A stretch of DNA of 64,000 nucleotides from Cardiocondyla obscurior (lineage: Eukaryota > Arthropoda > Insecta > Hymenoptera > Formicidae): positions 8,871,001 to 8,935,000 of the forward strand of contig NC_091865.1 of assembly GCF_019399895.1 (NCBI RefSeq). Direction: 5' to 3'. The notes beneath the pieces were generated by a model, which was given only the letters and a program-made list of their open reading frames with translations, was not told the origin of the DNA and did not search any database. Both the position numbers and the translations under genes were made by a program. Positions within the stretch are counted from its first letter, which is position 1. Every line of letters starts with the position of its first letter. Of this stretch, positions 39,601-52,345 are shown in pieces.

Positions 39601-42600
39601 ATTTCTGTCAAAAATAGAAAACTCTTTAAAAAAAAAAAAAAAAATATTTATCTGAAAATACACTATATGTGTTTTTGTCAAATAAGTAAATGCGATGCGG
39701 ATTGATTATTGAGCAAACATAGTCAATATCCCTGATTGCCACTAAATAAAAGCGGTCAATGATTGGTAAACTACCTTTAAATTATACATTCGTGCGCACT
39801 ATCGCGCAGAACATGGGTAGCCGTTATGCTGGCGACAGCAAATTCAACGTCACATGAAGCGAGTAATTTGATATTGTAACGGTGGATAACTATGCTACGC
39901 GTATTTTACTCGCGGCAACGGCTGGAGATTTCCATACAAATTAGCGAGCCCGCGGGCTACATATCATAATCCGCAAATAGTAAGCGGCTGTATTTGTGGT
40001 AATTCAGACGGTCACTATATTTGTTGTACTTTGCGTATTTATTAAATTTACATTTTCAACTGCGCTCCTTTAAATGTAGATACATACTGTTTAACAAAAT
40101 AGTAAATTATAAGAAATTATTAATAGTTTATCGTATTTTTGTACGAATAAATATATAAATTACTCTTTTTCTATTTTGCATTACTTTTTTTTTTTAATCG
40201 CATGCATGACATGTTTCAAAGCCAACTTGATTTAGTTTACGGTCATTTCCTACGTGATGTGTACATATTACAGCGTAACGTCAACGAATTAATTTACTGC
40301 AACCGAGATAAGCCGCGAATGCGTCACGCCAAGCATAATCTCTATCACTAGCTCGGTCTGTCTGTATGCGTGTCGGAGCTACTTGCGCACGATCGACTTC
40401 AAATGTCACGTTTATTAAAACTCATAAAAAGTACAACTATTAAAATTATATATTGCATCGGTTGCATACGTCCGGCAATCGAGCGCGCGTTGCATAAGTG
40501 AGAACGCGCAACATAAGTATTAGCACGCGGCGAAAAACGTTCAGATATCAAGCTTTTCTTGCTCGTTATTAACCAAGAATAATTGTGAAGTACCTAAACG
40601 TTAGAAGCGTTACATCACTGACTCAGTGCTGAACATTTTTGCTAGACAGCCACGAGATAAACCACGGATTGATTAGCTAGTAATTAGATAACAGTTAGGT
40701 TCAATTTTCACTCGGATAGTTATTCATAATAGACATACCAAATTCCGTGGGTATGGTGTACTACCTCCCGCAATTATAGGTCTGAGTACAATTGACTTTT
40801 AAGTAATTAGATATAAACGTTTCGAATCAATTCAAATTAACTATCAAACGATGTATTCCCTCACTCCGTGGTTAATTAATGTTGTACCTCACGATACGTT
40901 ATTCGTATCATATAAAACATTAAACCGTAAATTAAAACTGATAGCTCCTGATGCTTCTGAGTTATGTTTTGGTTTACGTAGGAGAAAAAAAAAAATTAAA
41001 AAACATTATTCTCAGGTGTAACTCAGAAACGAGTAATGTATTGAAAAGGCGTATCGAGCGTTATAAATTCGACCGTCTTGGCGTTTATCGTGGGTGAAAA
41101 TTTATTGAAGAATATTTTGCGGCTAAAAATAAATCGGTGAGTTACATCGCAGGTTTTACGGCGGGGAATATTTCGCCATGGGCGATTACGGAAATGATAT
41201 CGCTTAATAGCTTTAATTTTGATTCCACTGTTTGCAACAAACAAGCGCGCAATTAAAGTTTACGCGTCACCGATGAAACGCAATATTAATCGTTTAATTT
41301 GTAACGTGTCATTTATCGACGTTCTTTTAGATATTTGAAGTGTTAAATGGAACTAACTGTGCCCGTATGTACAAACGTAAACAAACAGTGAGATTAGTTG
41401 CAAAAGAGTACGTGCAAATTAATGGCAGATAGCCAGACAAATGGTCCGGTTACACATGCGCAAATCCAAACATCCCAATTAACTTAGAAACGTGATGAAA
41501 AGGAGACGCGACAATACTTTGCGATCAACGTGACACTATCTCCATGTGTAAACTTACTTTTCGAGTTAATTTATTGTAATTTGCTTAACTTCCATTTAAC
41601 GATTTCTTGTGATTTGATTTTTACTTATAAATTATTCGTTACGGTCATTAAAATATTCCTCAATAGCAATTAACAACAATAATTATTATTTCAAAAAAAA
41701 AATAATAATAATAATAAAGTTAACCCAGCAAGTTAGATATTTTTTGATAAAAATCTAGTCCTAAGAAAGATTTTATATAACATTATGGTCTCAGCTAAGA
41801 GAGAGAACCAGCAGGACGTCAACGTACTTCCTTCCTGCAACGATTTCCAACTGAGAGCATCGTCCACTTTCGTGTACAAAAGTTTCGCGAACAAAAGGCA
41901 ACCGTGTTGCGGCCCATTTTGCGCTATCGATCCGTCAAGTTCTCAAGCGCCCATGGTGTAACATTTCCATCACCGTTCAACAATGTTCTCCGCACATTTG
42001 TAAACGTTATCGTCAAGTAGTTCTCACCGCCCGAGCAAAACTCCATAACATGCGTACGTCGTTGTAAAAGTCAAATAACGCAAGCGCAAGAATTACCGCG
42101 AGTGTAAATCAGTTCAATTGCGATATTCGGCCATCGTATTGTAACACGTCGGAAGGAGTGACACAATGTCAACCCGTAAAGTTACACGGAACATTACCGA
42201 TGTCAAGAACATGCGTATGTATGGCGCGTGTACTGACGACTGATCGCGAATTTCCACGAAAATGTAAAGCGAATGTACATACATACGGCATTTCGCTACC
42301 TCTCATGATTACGTGAAGCAGATATCTACAGTACGAAACCAGCTTTTCCACAGAAATTATTATTAAATATTTCTGTTTAATAAGCAAGATTAGTAACTCA
42401 TGCGAATAGAATTGAATCCACGAGTAGATATAATAAATAAATAGTATAAATAATGTAAAATATTATCTCTTGCAATTATTATTTTTTAACAACATTTAAT
42501 AATGTTATTTTAATTGTCTATGAATTTCTAATGCAAATATGTATGTGTTCTTTTTTTTCCAAATTTCATTAAAATTAAAATGACAAACATAAAAATTCAA

Positions 42601-45180
42601 CAAAAGATTTTTCATATCATTAAGCGTGACAAATTAATTTTCCTCACGAGTCACAGAATAATGCTGGTTATATTTTGTAAAAAGAAATGTGTTTATAAAT
42701 TTGACGAATGTTTATGCTACCACGAAATCTAAAATCTTTACGCAACTTAGAAAAGTAATTTAGAAAAAGATTAAATGGAAATAACCCATGGGATTATTTA
42801 TTGCAAATACCTTTGACATGTACAGAGAAATCCCTAAGGATAAGTTTCTTTTAACTTCCGTTCCTGATCCTACCGGCTTAAGCGTACGGAACAACGGTAA
42901 AATCCATTAGGGATAAATTGAACAGGCGAGTTTATGTCTTGCAAGGCGTTTCAAACCTTATCTTTCGCGAACAGTTTCTCATAAATTTCGAGAGAGCTTT
43001 ACACACATGTATAAGTTTTGTATAAGAAATTGATAAATATATAAAAACATTTAGAATATCCTAGCGCGAGACAGATAACCGTTTGAAAACAACGTATTAT
43101 TTTATATTGAAATACGCTGTTTAAATTTAAATAAAAAAGATTAATATAATTTATTTTTGTTAGACGCATGACATCTAGATTCGTGTATTGTAATTGTTGA
43201 TTAGAAATACCAATCACATATTTCAATCAATTTATCGTTAACTTTTTTTATTTCTGATCTCAAAATTTATTATTTGCCCAGTATCAAATTATCAAGCACG
43301 ATTTTACGACGCATTATGAGAACTGAAAAATTAAATGCGAAAATTTAAACGCAGATAAAACGCCAAATAAAAAATTAAAAGTAAGCGAAAATTTTAGCCT
43401 TAAACTACAATAAAATTGGAAACGTAAAGCGTTTTTATTGAATTCATTATACACTAAACAAAACTGAAGTTAAGGTTGTGAAATTATTATACATTTAAAA
43501 AGATAAGAAACTTTAAAGGAGTTTTAAATACTCCAGTTAGCACATTCTTTTTAAAAAGTACGTGTTTCGTTATTCATAATTCAACGAACGTAAAAGGAAA
43601 CTTAAGTATACGAAAGAAATTTAAACAAGAACTTTTACACACTTAATTCGTTATTTTATTTTTAAATCTCAGTTTTCGTGGCATTATTTATCTCATAATG
43701 CGTCGATTTTGACAACGACACCATTGCGAGAATTTTTCGACTAATACTTCTTTATTGACCTCCACATACATACATATAGCGAGAAAACCAAACTTCGAAC
43801 AAAAGCTCATTGTAACTTCCTGGCGCAATACTGTCGTATGCAACATCAGAGATCAAAGACTACTCTCTAATCAATATGCATTCGATCTACTAACGATACG
43901 TTTTTTCACGCGAACATTTTATCGCGCGCAATGCAACTATCTTTGAGGGAACACTTTTTTTTTTTTTAACAATCGAATGTGAATTGTCTCACTAGTACCG
44001 ACTTGCAATTTCGAACCATCAAGCACAAGGATCAAACCCCTGTTATCCTTATCGAAAACCATATACATAATACCATGGGGATCATCCATTATTCATATTG
44101 AGAGGCCACGAAAAATCCTCGATATCATTGACGACGTTGACCGATAACGCTCTTTCTCTATATTTCTCAATAATTTGAACAAATGCTACGCAGCTGATAC
44201 CGAGGTCACAAGCCCATTTTTTAAAATCTTATCTCATATTAAAATAACACAAGAATTGAGAATTGACAGGTGAAAAAGTGTTGATATTAACCTTACCATA
44301 AAGAATAATAAATTGCGACCGCAATTCTCTACATAAAATCTCGTTATTTGAGACATAAAACGATCGAACGTTGAGAAAAATAAAATGTAACGATGCCTTG
44401 GCCAGACGTTATATCTAATGTCTCGTTTGCTTTTAACAAGCAGTCGATAAAATCTATGATTTCACTGAAAATGCGAACATCATGGCATTACGAGTTATCT
44501 CAGAGTTGTGATTAAATACAAAACTCGTAAAAAATAATATATAACAAAATCTTGAATAACAAGATGTATTTGTTAAACGTAAAACAATATATTCCGTGAT
44601 TAAATTGAAATAATTCCTATTCTCGCTACTTATTTATATTGTCAAAACACGATCCACCTAATACTTTTCTCTTTTAATTGATTTTAATATGATCAGACAT
44701 TTTTATGTAATTATTATTTTTCACAATAGAATTTTGCAATAACTGCATTTTATATATTGTATGAAAATACATATATACGTGTCAAAAGCAAAATATATTT
44801 CAAGAAAAAAAAAAAAAGATAAATTTCTGTTTATTTCTTGACTACACTGCGATAGAGCCCGCAGCTTTTTCGCCGTAAACGTACATCTAATGGGTTTATC
44901 GCGAAACGATGAAGAGAATATTCTCCCCGGCGACTACCCTTAAGTTAATGTAAAAGTTTTACGAGTTTTGGAATATTACAGCTTAAGCTTTCTTTATACA
45001 TATATTGATAATTATTACACCGAGATATTTAAATAAAAATATTAAAGAATATATTAAAGAAATATAAATAAAGAAAAAAATATTAAAGAAAAGAAGTGAC
45101 GACATTTGTCAAATAAATCGAGATTGTTCTGTTATTCACTCAAAAGTTATTGCTTTTCCTTTAAGGCTTAAGAAAACTTT
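33650..45180. other. AT-rich non-coding stretch with scattered mixed blocks
   Basis: About 11.5 kb without a supportable gene. Blocks of more balanced composition occur at 35.4-35.75, 36.94-37.33, 38.08-38.3, 39.78-40.0, 40.2-40.7, 41.0-41.3 and 41.78-42.3 kb and may be regulatory. The block near 37 kb holds a 38-codon ATG frame (37125-37241) and a 113-codon minus-strand frame (36945-37286), neither recognised. Homopolymers are common (for example 39629-39642, 43948-43960). Confidence 0.45.
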
Positions 45181-45301
45181 ATATGAAAAAAAAAAAAATA
45201 ATACTCATAAAAATAGAAATCAATTTGTACGAAAAATATCTTTCGAAAACGATTTGTAAGATACAATTCCTGAGTGGCAAAAAAATATTTCGCTTTTGCA
45301 G

Positions 45302-45516
45302 GAGAGCAAATAAGAAAAATACGGTCGAGCACACGGTGGTACGGTTATTTCCTTGGCACGGTGTGAAATTCGATCAAATCGATATAATCTCCGATTGCAA
45401 TTCGGTAGAACGGTCTCACACACACGGTGCTTTCGCGCGCGCTGTATCTGTCCCCAAGGTTTCCATTTCACGCCGAGCTTACGTCGGACAAACCCGTGAA
45501 GGAAACGTCGCGATCG
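45302..45516 (+). other. Candidate exon or regulatory block
   Basis: A CpG-containing block is preceded by an acceptor-like site (TTTCGCTTTTGCAG ending 45301) and followed by a donor (GTAAGG at 45517). One plus frame is open across the 215 bases, and a minus frame is also open, so openness is weak evidence. No domain is recognised. It may be an exon of a transcript tied to the CpG-rich region starting at 46.35 kb, or promoter-proximal DNA. Confidence 0.25.
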
Positions 45517-45639
45517 GTAAGGTGCAATTGCACAATGCCCTAGCGACTTCAATAAGAAAGTTTAGTCATGCAGCATCGTTTCGACTAACATCCTCTGAGA
45601 CATCAGAACCCAGCGAACATGAGTACATACATTAAATGT

Positions 45640-46345
45640 GTAGGTATCTGAGAAAAATACTCTTCTTTCCACTCGTCACTTATCGCAGAGTATTTTTATC
45701 ATGAGCATAAAAATTTTACCCAACATCAATATCGTTCAATTGGCTATTTTAAGATTTTTTTTCATTTTTTAATATTTTTTTCATTTTTTTTTAATTTGAC
45801 TGGACATCACGGATTCGCGTAATTAAAAAAATAAAATTTTTTATTTGTATTTCAAAGCAAAAATAACAATTATTTACAAAGCAAAAATTACCGCACAATA
45901 AATTGTTCATACATGTTTCCGTAATACGTATGTACCGATACAAATTGTGATTTTATATTAATATATTTATTATCTAATATTCTACTTCAGTTATTTTCAT
46001 TGTAAATGATTTTTATTTAATAGATATATTAAATACTAAAATAGATAGTTAATAAAAATTGCTGATGCAGAAAATAATCGCAATTACTGTTAAACGTGAT
46101 TGTTTCATTATTGTTAATTTTTTTTAACTTATCCACCACTTGTGAAAAATCTACGATACAAATATATAAATTATTTTTCTTTTTAATACTGTCGTACATA
46201 TGCATTTATTTTTCTTTTATAATATATCGAAAATTCAATAAATTTCATTAACTGTTCATTTAAAAACGACAGTGTTGCAAATACAAATCAATTTGTGATT
46301 GCAAAATCTTAAAGTAGCCAAATCTAAAGTAAACAATCATTATTT
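45640..46345. other. AT-rich non-coding stretch
   Basis: Highly AT-rich with T and A runs near 45750-45790 and 45827-45840. No frame, repeat family or RNA gene is seen. Confidence 0.5.
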
Positions 46346-46349
46346 ATCT

Positions 46350-47950
46350 TGAGATTACTTTACCGTCATTCGATGTTCCTCAAATTGCTCCCTTCCTCGG
46401 TTTTTGTTGGGTTGCTCAGCTTTCGTCCTCGGCTTTTGTTTGGTTGCTCAGCTTTCGTCGATGCTTCATCACAGCACTTTTCACTCACGGATTCATTTAC
46501 GGTATCGTTAAACAATAATATCGGCAATACGATGTTACGATCGCTCGCGTATGATCAATGTCTCTCGTCTCTAACCTCTACTTTCGTTCGCGGTCGTATC
46601 GCGCTCAGTTTCCGATAATCGGGTTAAGTTTCCGCACGCAAACGTACGTCGTCGTTAATAGAACGTCGAGCACGGATTCATTTCATTTCGAGGAACGCGG
46701 TGCTCGATAAGAGTTGCTCGTATCCGATCTGCATTTCGTATCTCGACATCCGATGGTCGTGCGTTTCCACGGTTGCGTACGTTGAATATTTAAACGGTAT
46801 CGCGCACGAATAATCCGCGAAATATATACCTCTTCGACGAAGCGACGATCTTACTCTCGCCTCGAGCGTTCCATCACGCAAATGTTGGTCCCCAAATATC
46901 ACTATTTTCGCGTACGCATTTGCATACCGCAACGACAACCGCACCGCGTTACGATTGCCCAGATGGACGACGACGATAGTATCACGTAAAGCTAGTCGCG
47001 AGTTCTCCAACACCTCTATGCTGGCTAGTCTCGAGCGCGCAACGTATCGCGAGTGAATCGACAAGCTTCACTCTTTTAAACGGTCACAATACTTTTCCAT
47101 CCGTCCGTGACGTAGCAGTTTTCGTTGTGAATAGTATTTTCGTGGACCGAAGGAGCGAGCGTGAATCCTCATCGGTATAAAGGAAAAGGCAGCAGCAAAA
47201 TCTGAAGCGGACAGGAAATCTTGGAAGGTACCGAGCGGCGACACAACTGTGGAAGAAAGTGACGAATGTTTGATTCAATATTCATAAAGATACGTAATAT
47301 AATCGAGAACGAACACGCGATGTCGTTGTCGTAATCACGTTTTGGAGGGACATATACGTACAATGGCTTGTGTCGCTTTACCTATTCTATACAATCTCTC
47401 ACGCAGAGAGGTACGCTGGAAGGCAGATATAACATTTGCTTCGACGACGGCGGCTAGCGTACATGACCTTAGCGTGGTGTGTCGAGTCTCACATAGAGTA
47501 CGCAGTATGTGCCGCGGAGAGCGAGGAGCACCGGCCGTCGAGAACCGCCGAGAACAGCCGAGAACCACCGAGCTCTTCTATTCCCCCGTACTCGATGGCC
47601 AAGGGAGGAGATCGAGAGGAGGGAAGTCACGTACGCTGGCCGCAACAAATGCTATATCTGTCTTGCACTGGACGTACGACGACTCGTATCGTTCCACCTG
47701 TTCGGTCCATATCACCTCTCTGCGTCTCTCGCACCGAGAGCGGTAGGACCTTTGAAAGGGTGTGGGGTAGGGGAATGGGGGTTGAGAGAAACGCGAGCCG
47801 GCGAGCGAGCTCTCTTTGTGTTTACAACAGCAGCGCGCTGTACCGCGCGCGGTTCTGCTACCAAAACAAACGGTCGATCGAGCATTTGCTTTTGTACGTA
47901 TTAACTCCGGCGTAACATTTAGTTTCGCGCTACGGAATACTTGAAGTGAA
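46350..47950. promoter_or_regulatory. 1.6-kb CpG-rich island, promoter-like
   Basis: The longest CpG-rich stretch of the window. All six frames contain Arg/Ser-rich ORFs (up to 159 codons at 47436-47915), which is typical of stop-poor CpG DNA; none has a recognisable domain. On the minus strand a strong donor (CC then GTGAGT near 46489-46484) could close a leader exon starting near 46.6 kb. On the plus strand there is TCAGT at about 46608 and GTATAAAGG near 47176. Short repeats of CCGAGAAC occur at about 47540-47570. Direction cannot be decided. It probably marks the start of a transcript whose body is not recognisable. Confidence 0.4.
46395..46458 (+). repeat. 32-bp direct repeat, two copies
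   Basis: Units 46395-46426 and 46427-46458 begin CCTCGG and end CAGCTTTCGT, with two mismatches. A recent short tandem duplication at the edge of the CpG-rich island. Confidence 0.9.
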
Positions 47951-49990
47951 ACAGCTATGTTTCCGTCTTACAATGTGAATTATACCGTACCCTAGGTACA
48001 CCTTAAGCTCAATGTCGCTCGAATTTTGTCAAGGTATCAATGAACCGTGATGGATACATATTATTCATGCTCGTGTGAATTTATACTTCTTACTTGTCTA
48101 ATTGGTTTTAACAAAATAAAATATTTTCTGATATTTAATAAATTGAGAAAGTAATACTGAATTGCTACGAAAGACACAAAAGTTTTTTTTTCTTTTTTAT
48201 CTTCGTATCTATATGGCACTATTTTATTGCTCTCGAAAATAAAAAATGTTTATTAATTTAAAAATTAAATACGATTTAATTCACTCTTTGTCTTGAACAA
48301 TAAAATTGATTCGCACCGAACGACAATACAGTTTCGGATTTTTCCGCTTCTTTTCATTGCTATTTGTGTCGGTAATCCTATTTAAAATAATTAACAGTTA
48401 TTTCAAATATTTATTTAAAAAGGAATTTTTTAATATAATATAAACGTCTTTTTTTTTAATTGACAATTTTTCAGATAAAAAAATTTAATAAACAAGCGTA
48501 AAAAATTTAGAATATTAATTTTAGAAGAATTCACAATTTACTAGTGTCTCTTTGGTATGATAGCTATCGACGGTTCGGTTATACCTCACATTCCATTCGT
48601 GAAATATCACGCGAATAGCTGCCGTGTCAGTAGCCTAGCCTAATGCACTCGAAGAATTCATCGTTTCTCAGGAATTTCATATGTATCGTCGTTATACAAG
48701 CTTGACCTAATGCACTAGATATCAATCAATCACAAATTTCTCGCACTCTCATTTCAATATTATTTCTCAAAATATTAAATATGCAATAATACGTTAAATT
48801 TTTATACACAAAATTACAATTTACATCAGAAAATACACAAACTATTTCCCTTACGACAAACAATATTAAATCGGATGGGAATAAACAGGAAACAAAGTAG
48901 AAATATTCAGACGTATATAGAAAGACATTGCTCATTATTGTTTTGTCATTAGAAACATTATATGATTAAACTTATATAGTAACTATACACGCATAGATGT
49001 ACATACATATACAATAATAAGAGTAATACATATGTTGTATATTTAAAAATCGCAATAATCATATTATTTTACATTGCGATTAAGTGCAACTTGTACGTTA
49101 ATAAAATTTTTTTTGACAGGTGGAAAATGTATTTATAATTTACGTATTAAGCTAAAGTGCAGTCATTTTATGGACGTGAAAAAATCTCTTGAAAATGTGA
49201 GATGTAACATGTGAAAAAGTACATTTATGTGTATATGCTAAAATACATATTCTAAAATTTACCTATGAAACTTTTATCAAACAAGCTTGAGCACTCTGTA
49301 AATGCTTTGTGCACTGTTGAGCAGTAAATTTACTTCGCCCAACATTGCTAAGAGATTTAAAACGTATGATTATCTTCAGATTTGCTTTAAAGAACGTGGA
49401 AAGATTTGTCTTCTATAAATTTATATTACATATAAATTTTATATATAATTGTATATATAAAATTTATATAACATATAAATGACATTATATATAATTATAT
49501 AATATATATATATATATAAAGTATTATTATATATTTATATATTGTGTTATTTAAAAACTAAAATAAATAGTTTCACATATTTTTCTTAATTATAAAACAT
49601 CTCTCTCCAGTTTTACAAAGACAATACAAACAGATATTTTTCTGATTATTTAGTGTGTCTTTAAAATAGCAAAAAAAGTCTAATATGTTTCATTAAAACA
49701 TATTTGACATAAAAGGAATGTTCTCGTATAACAATGCTTACACCGCTATTATATTTCCACTACTTAATTTTTTCTATTCATATTAAATAATGTTTAGCAC
49801 ATTTTTTTCATATTTATCTCGTATTACAATCTACATTCCTTCTTTTTGCTTTCTTTGTTTATTAAAAAATTTAAAAAACTTTGTTTAAATAAATACATTT
49901 GTCATATCTAAAATAGAATTGGGATTCAATTTTTAACACCTATGAGTTTCGTTTTGTTGCGTAAAAATCGCCTTAAAAGAGTAAGCCGTA
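47951..49990. other. AT-rich non-coding stretch
   Basis: AT-rich spacer between the CpG island and the 3' side of the MCRIP gene. The segment about 49420-49545 consists of TATATA and ATAAATTT-type palindromic repeats able to form hairpins. No gene is supported. Confidence 0.5.
49420..49545. repeat. AT-rich palindromic repeat tract
   Basis: Alternating AT sequence with several inverted copies of ATATAAATTTATAT-like words and a run of about ten AT dinucleotides near 49500-49519. Cruciform or hairpin potential is clear, but no element family is recognised. Confidence 0.7.
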
Positions 49991-50073
49991 TCTTTTAAAT
50001 AAATTAACTTCAATAAGAAAGTTTCGAGAAGATTGTCGTTTTCTGCTTTTTGCTCTAATCAAATAACATAATG

Positions 50074-50079
50074 TTTAAT
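50074..50079 (-). terminator. Possible polyadenylation signal for MCRIP
   Basis: ATTAAA on the minus strand about 180 bases after the stop codon, a common variant signal. A canonical AATAAA also lies further on, at 49863-49858. Which is used cannot be told from sequence. Confidence 0.3.
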
Positions 50080-50256
50080 CTTACTTTTTATGTCTTTCTG
50101 TAGTTTCTTACTCGAATCCCAGTTCTACAATACCATTGTGAATGTTAAATGCATCAACCTCAAACGAAAGATTAAATCCGCCATCAGCATTTATCTTTTT
50201 TGTTTCTTATGTCTGTTTGAAAATGTTCGATTGTAATCAGTATGTTGGGCCTGGCA

Positions 50257-50888
50257 CTAGGAATTTGCATTCCTAGTAATACTTTGTACAACACGTTGTC
50301 CCCACCATGCCTCCAAATTAAATGGCTCAAAATCTGCAAAATATGTAAAATGCATCATATCTAATATATTTTTTTTTAATCCATAACATATTTCACACCA
50401 AATAAAATAAAACAAAATAATTGAACATCTTCAAAAAATAAAAACTAATCTCCAGTATTATATATTACATTATAATCTTAACTAAATTAAGACCAAGACA
50501 TAAAAACAAGAGAAATATAATTTTATTATATTGTTATTATTTTTATAAAGCACAGAAAACAAAATGTTTACCTTTTAACTGTGGATTTGGCTCACGTTCT
50601 TGATAATATGTGACTGACGCTCCATTTCTATAATTGGAGGTATTACTATGTGGCTGATTGTGACACATATCTAGCTCTCTAGATACAGAATTCCATGCTG
50701 AAAAAGATGAAACAAATGTAAAAAAAAAATACAGACTTCTTGGGGACAAATTTTAGTCAAATTTAATTAAATTAAAATGCATATTTACAATCATAGATAT
50801 ACTTGATCAGGTCAAAATGTTGCGCCAGTGTCTCTGGCTGATGTCTAGAAGGTATTGAAGATGGCCTCTTCCCATTCATTGTAGTCAT
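50257..50888 (-). CDS. MCRIP: MAPK-regulated corepressor-interacting protein (MCRIP/FAM195 family), three coding exons
   Basis: Coding exons on the minus strand are 50888-50789, 50697-50572 and 50333-50257, totalling 303 bases for 100 residues plus TAG. Introns of 91 and 238 bases start with GTAAAT or GTAAAC and end in TTTTTCAG or TTTTGCAG, and the frame is kept across both joins. Visible family features are IYDSWNSVSRELD (about residues 31-43), the core YQEREPNPQLKDFEPF (about 65-80) and the C-terminal EAWWGQRV (about 83-90). These match the vertebrate MCRIP2-type pattern of an E-x-W-x-x-V helix, then PNP-x-L-x-x-F-x-P, then a terminal WW motif. Known members are small, largely disordered proteins. 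MCRIP1 is an ERK substrate that binds the corepressor CtBP, and MCRIP proteins associate with DDX6 and stress granules. The first ATG (50888) is used because it gives the family N-terminus MNGKR after three residues. All key motifs are intact. Confidence 0.88.
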
Positions 50889-50901
50889 CTGTGATCTACT
50901 G
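50889..50901 (-). other. Splice acceptor and 5'UTR stub of MCRIP first coding exon
   Basis: TTGTTTGTAG precedes the exon (start 50901), with an alternative CAG three bases on (start 50898), leaving 10-13 bases of 5'UTR before the ATG. It implies an upstream leader exon. Confidence 0.55.
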
Positions 50902-50905
50902 CTAC

Positions 50906-52173
50906 AAACAACATAATTCGAATAAGTAATTATTCTAAGCATACAATTTTCAAATTTTAATTTCTTTTATTTAGCAATTAATTGACTTTGATAGAATTTA
51001 ATAAAAAAAAAGAACTTGATTCTAATATAATCTAGCTCAATTAAAAAACACAAATTATAATGATATGTCACTTATTAGTATAGAAAGAAAATAAAAAGAA
51101 ACATACATGTAATTAAAATTATATGAGTTATCGCATGACGTAGACTTGATGCAATCATAGATAAATATTTCACCAAGATATTTTAAAAACTCCAGTCTAC
51201 TGTATTATATAGATTACAACAATCAGGACTTCGATTCATAACTATCACACATGTGACTTGATAATTTACGATAACGTCGCCAAACCCCGATGTAAGCCAG
51301 TGAAAATCACGCGACGACAATGCAGCTCCTACGTGACAAGTTGTGTTGCACGCATATCAGAATCCATACATACATAAAAGCCTGCGTATGTGCTCGTAGA
51401 TTCAGCCATTTTCAAAGCATGCCTCAACGGTGCACACATGTAATCTATCAACAATTAGGCGTGACACGATTCTCACACGCGATAATCGTACATGCACACA
51501 CGCGTGTGTATATATACAAAAGCCATGCGCGCTGTTTAGATATCCGTAACATGGCGTGCATATACACACACATGCGCATGTATTCATAGGAAGTGATAAA
51601 AAAACACACACACACGAGCGTACTTCGGCGGCAAGAGGCGAATATTCTTTAGTCGTACGCGACGTGAATTTTCCGAGTCAGCGAATTAAACACCCGAGGT
51701 GTGAATGAACATTTGGGGGTGGGCAGAAATGTCAGCGCGGGAAAGATGGCGACTGATAAACGCAGATGCGCTTTCCCGTTTCCGCCTGTGGACGCGTGCC
51801 GTCGTTTTTGCATGCCGCGAAATAGACGCCACGTGTCCCGCTCGGCCCTCCACGGCTAACGACACACGATGAGCACGAGGGCGATTCGCACGGGAGCGCA
51901 AGCTAGCACGAGGTGATTCGAAGACGCGCGAAAAACACTACCGTCCGCACGGCAAGCGTGAACGTTACGATACCTCATTTTTCCAAGTTCTGTGTCCCTC
52001 CCGGTCTCTCGGCGACGATGCGGCTCGATCGGTCGACGCGACGGATGACGGTGGCCGGGACACGCAGCCTGGACGTGGCTGCGTCGGGACGCGTACGGCG
52101 GACGAGGATCCAGCGCCGCTGTGATTAGAGAAACCGTGCTGCTGTGACCAAACGCACAGCTGTGCCAAGCTTA
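50906..52173 (-). other. Probable first intron of MCRIP
   Basis: AT-rich near the acceptor, becoming CpG-rich from about 51240. It contains TG/CA-rich DNA (51350-51615) whose ORFs are low complexity. At 51743-51753 is AAGATGGCGAC, a YY1/Pho-type motif typical of housekeeping promoters, so an alternative TSS within this region is possible. No second gene is supported here. Confidence 0.4.
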
Positions 52174-52174
52174 C

Positions 52175-52345
52175 CCTACAGTGGCTGTCAACAATTGCCA
52201 CGACGCGACCTTTCGACGACGCGGTGCGAGGCGGAAGCTCGCTGGTGGCGGCGCGCGACTGGAGACATGGAAACTCGTTGAAAGAACGCAGGACTATCGC
52301 TAGATGGTGCTCGAATGTCGAATTGCTCTATCGTGCCTAAACTAT
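52175..52345 (-). promoter_or_regulatory. Candidate leader exon and promoter of MCRIP
   Basis: A CpG-rich minus-strand segment ends in a strong donor (CTGTAGG then GTAAGC, exon end 52175) about 1.27 kb upstream of the MCRIP acceptor. An ATG inside this segment runs into TGA before the donor, consistent with an untranslated leader carrying a short upstream ORF. The TSS is not defined. A plus-strand promoter using the same island is equally possible. Confidence 0.4.

Noticed and set aside
45183..45635. 150-codon plus-strand ORF
   Set aside because: Starts with a poly-Lys run from an A homopolymer, overlaps an open minus-strand frame, and is interrupted by plausible splice sites. At most part of it is an exon.
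47436..47915. 159-codon plus-strand ORF and overlapping ORFs of 131-134 codons
   Set aside because: Three overlapping frames are open at once in CpG-rich DNA, are Arg/Ser-rich and show no domain. This is expected where stop codons are rare.
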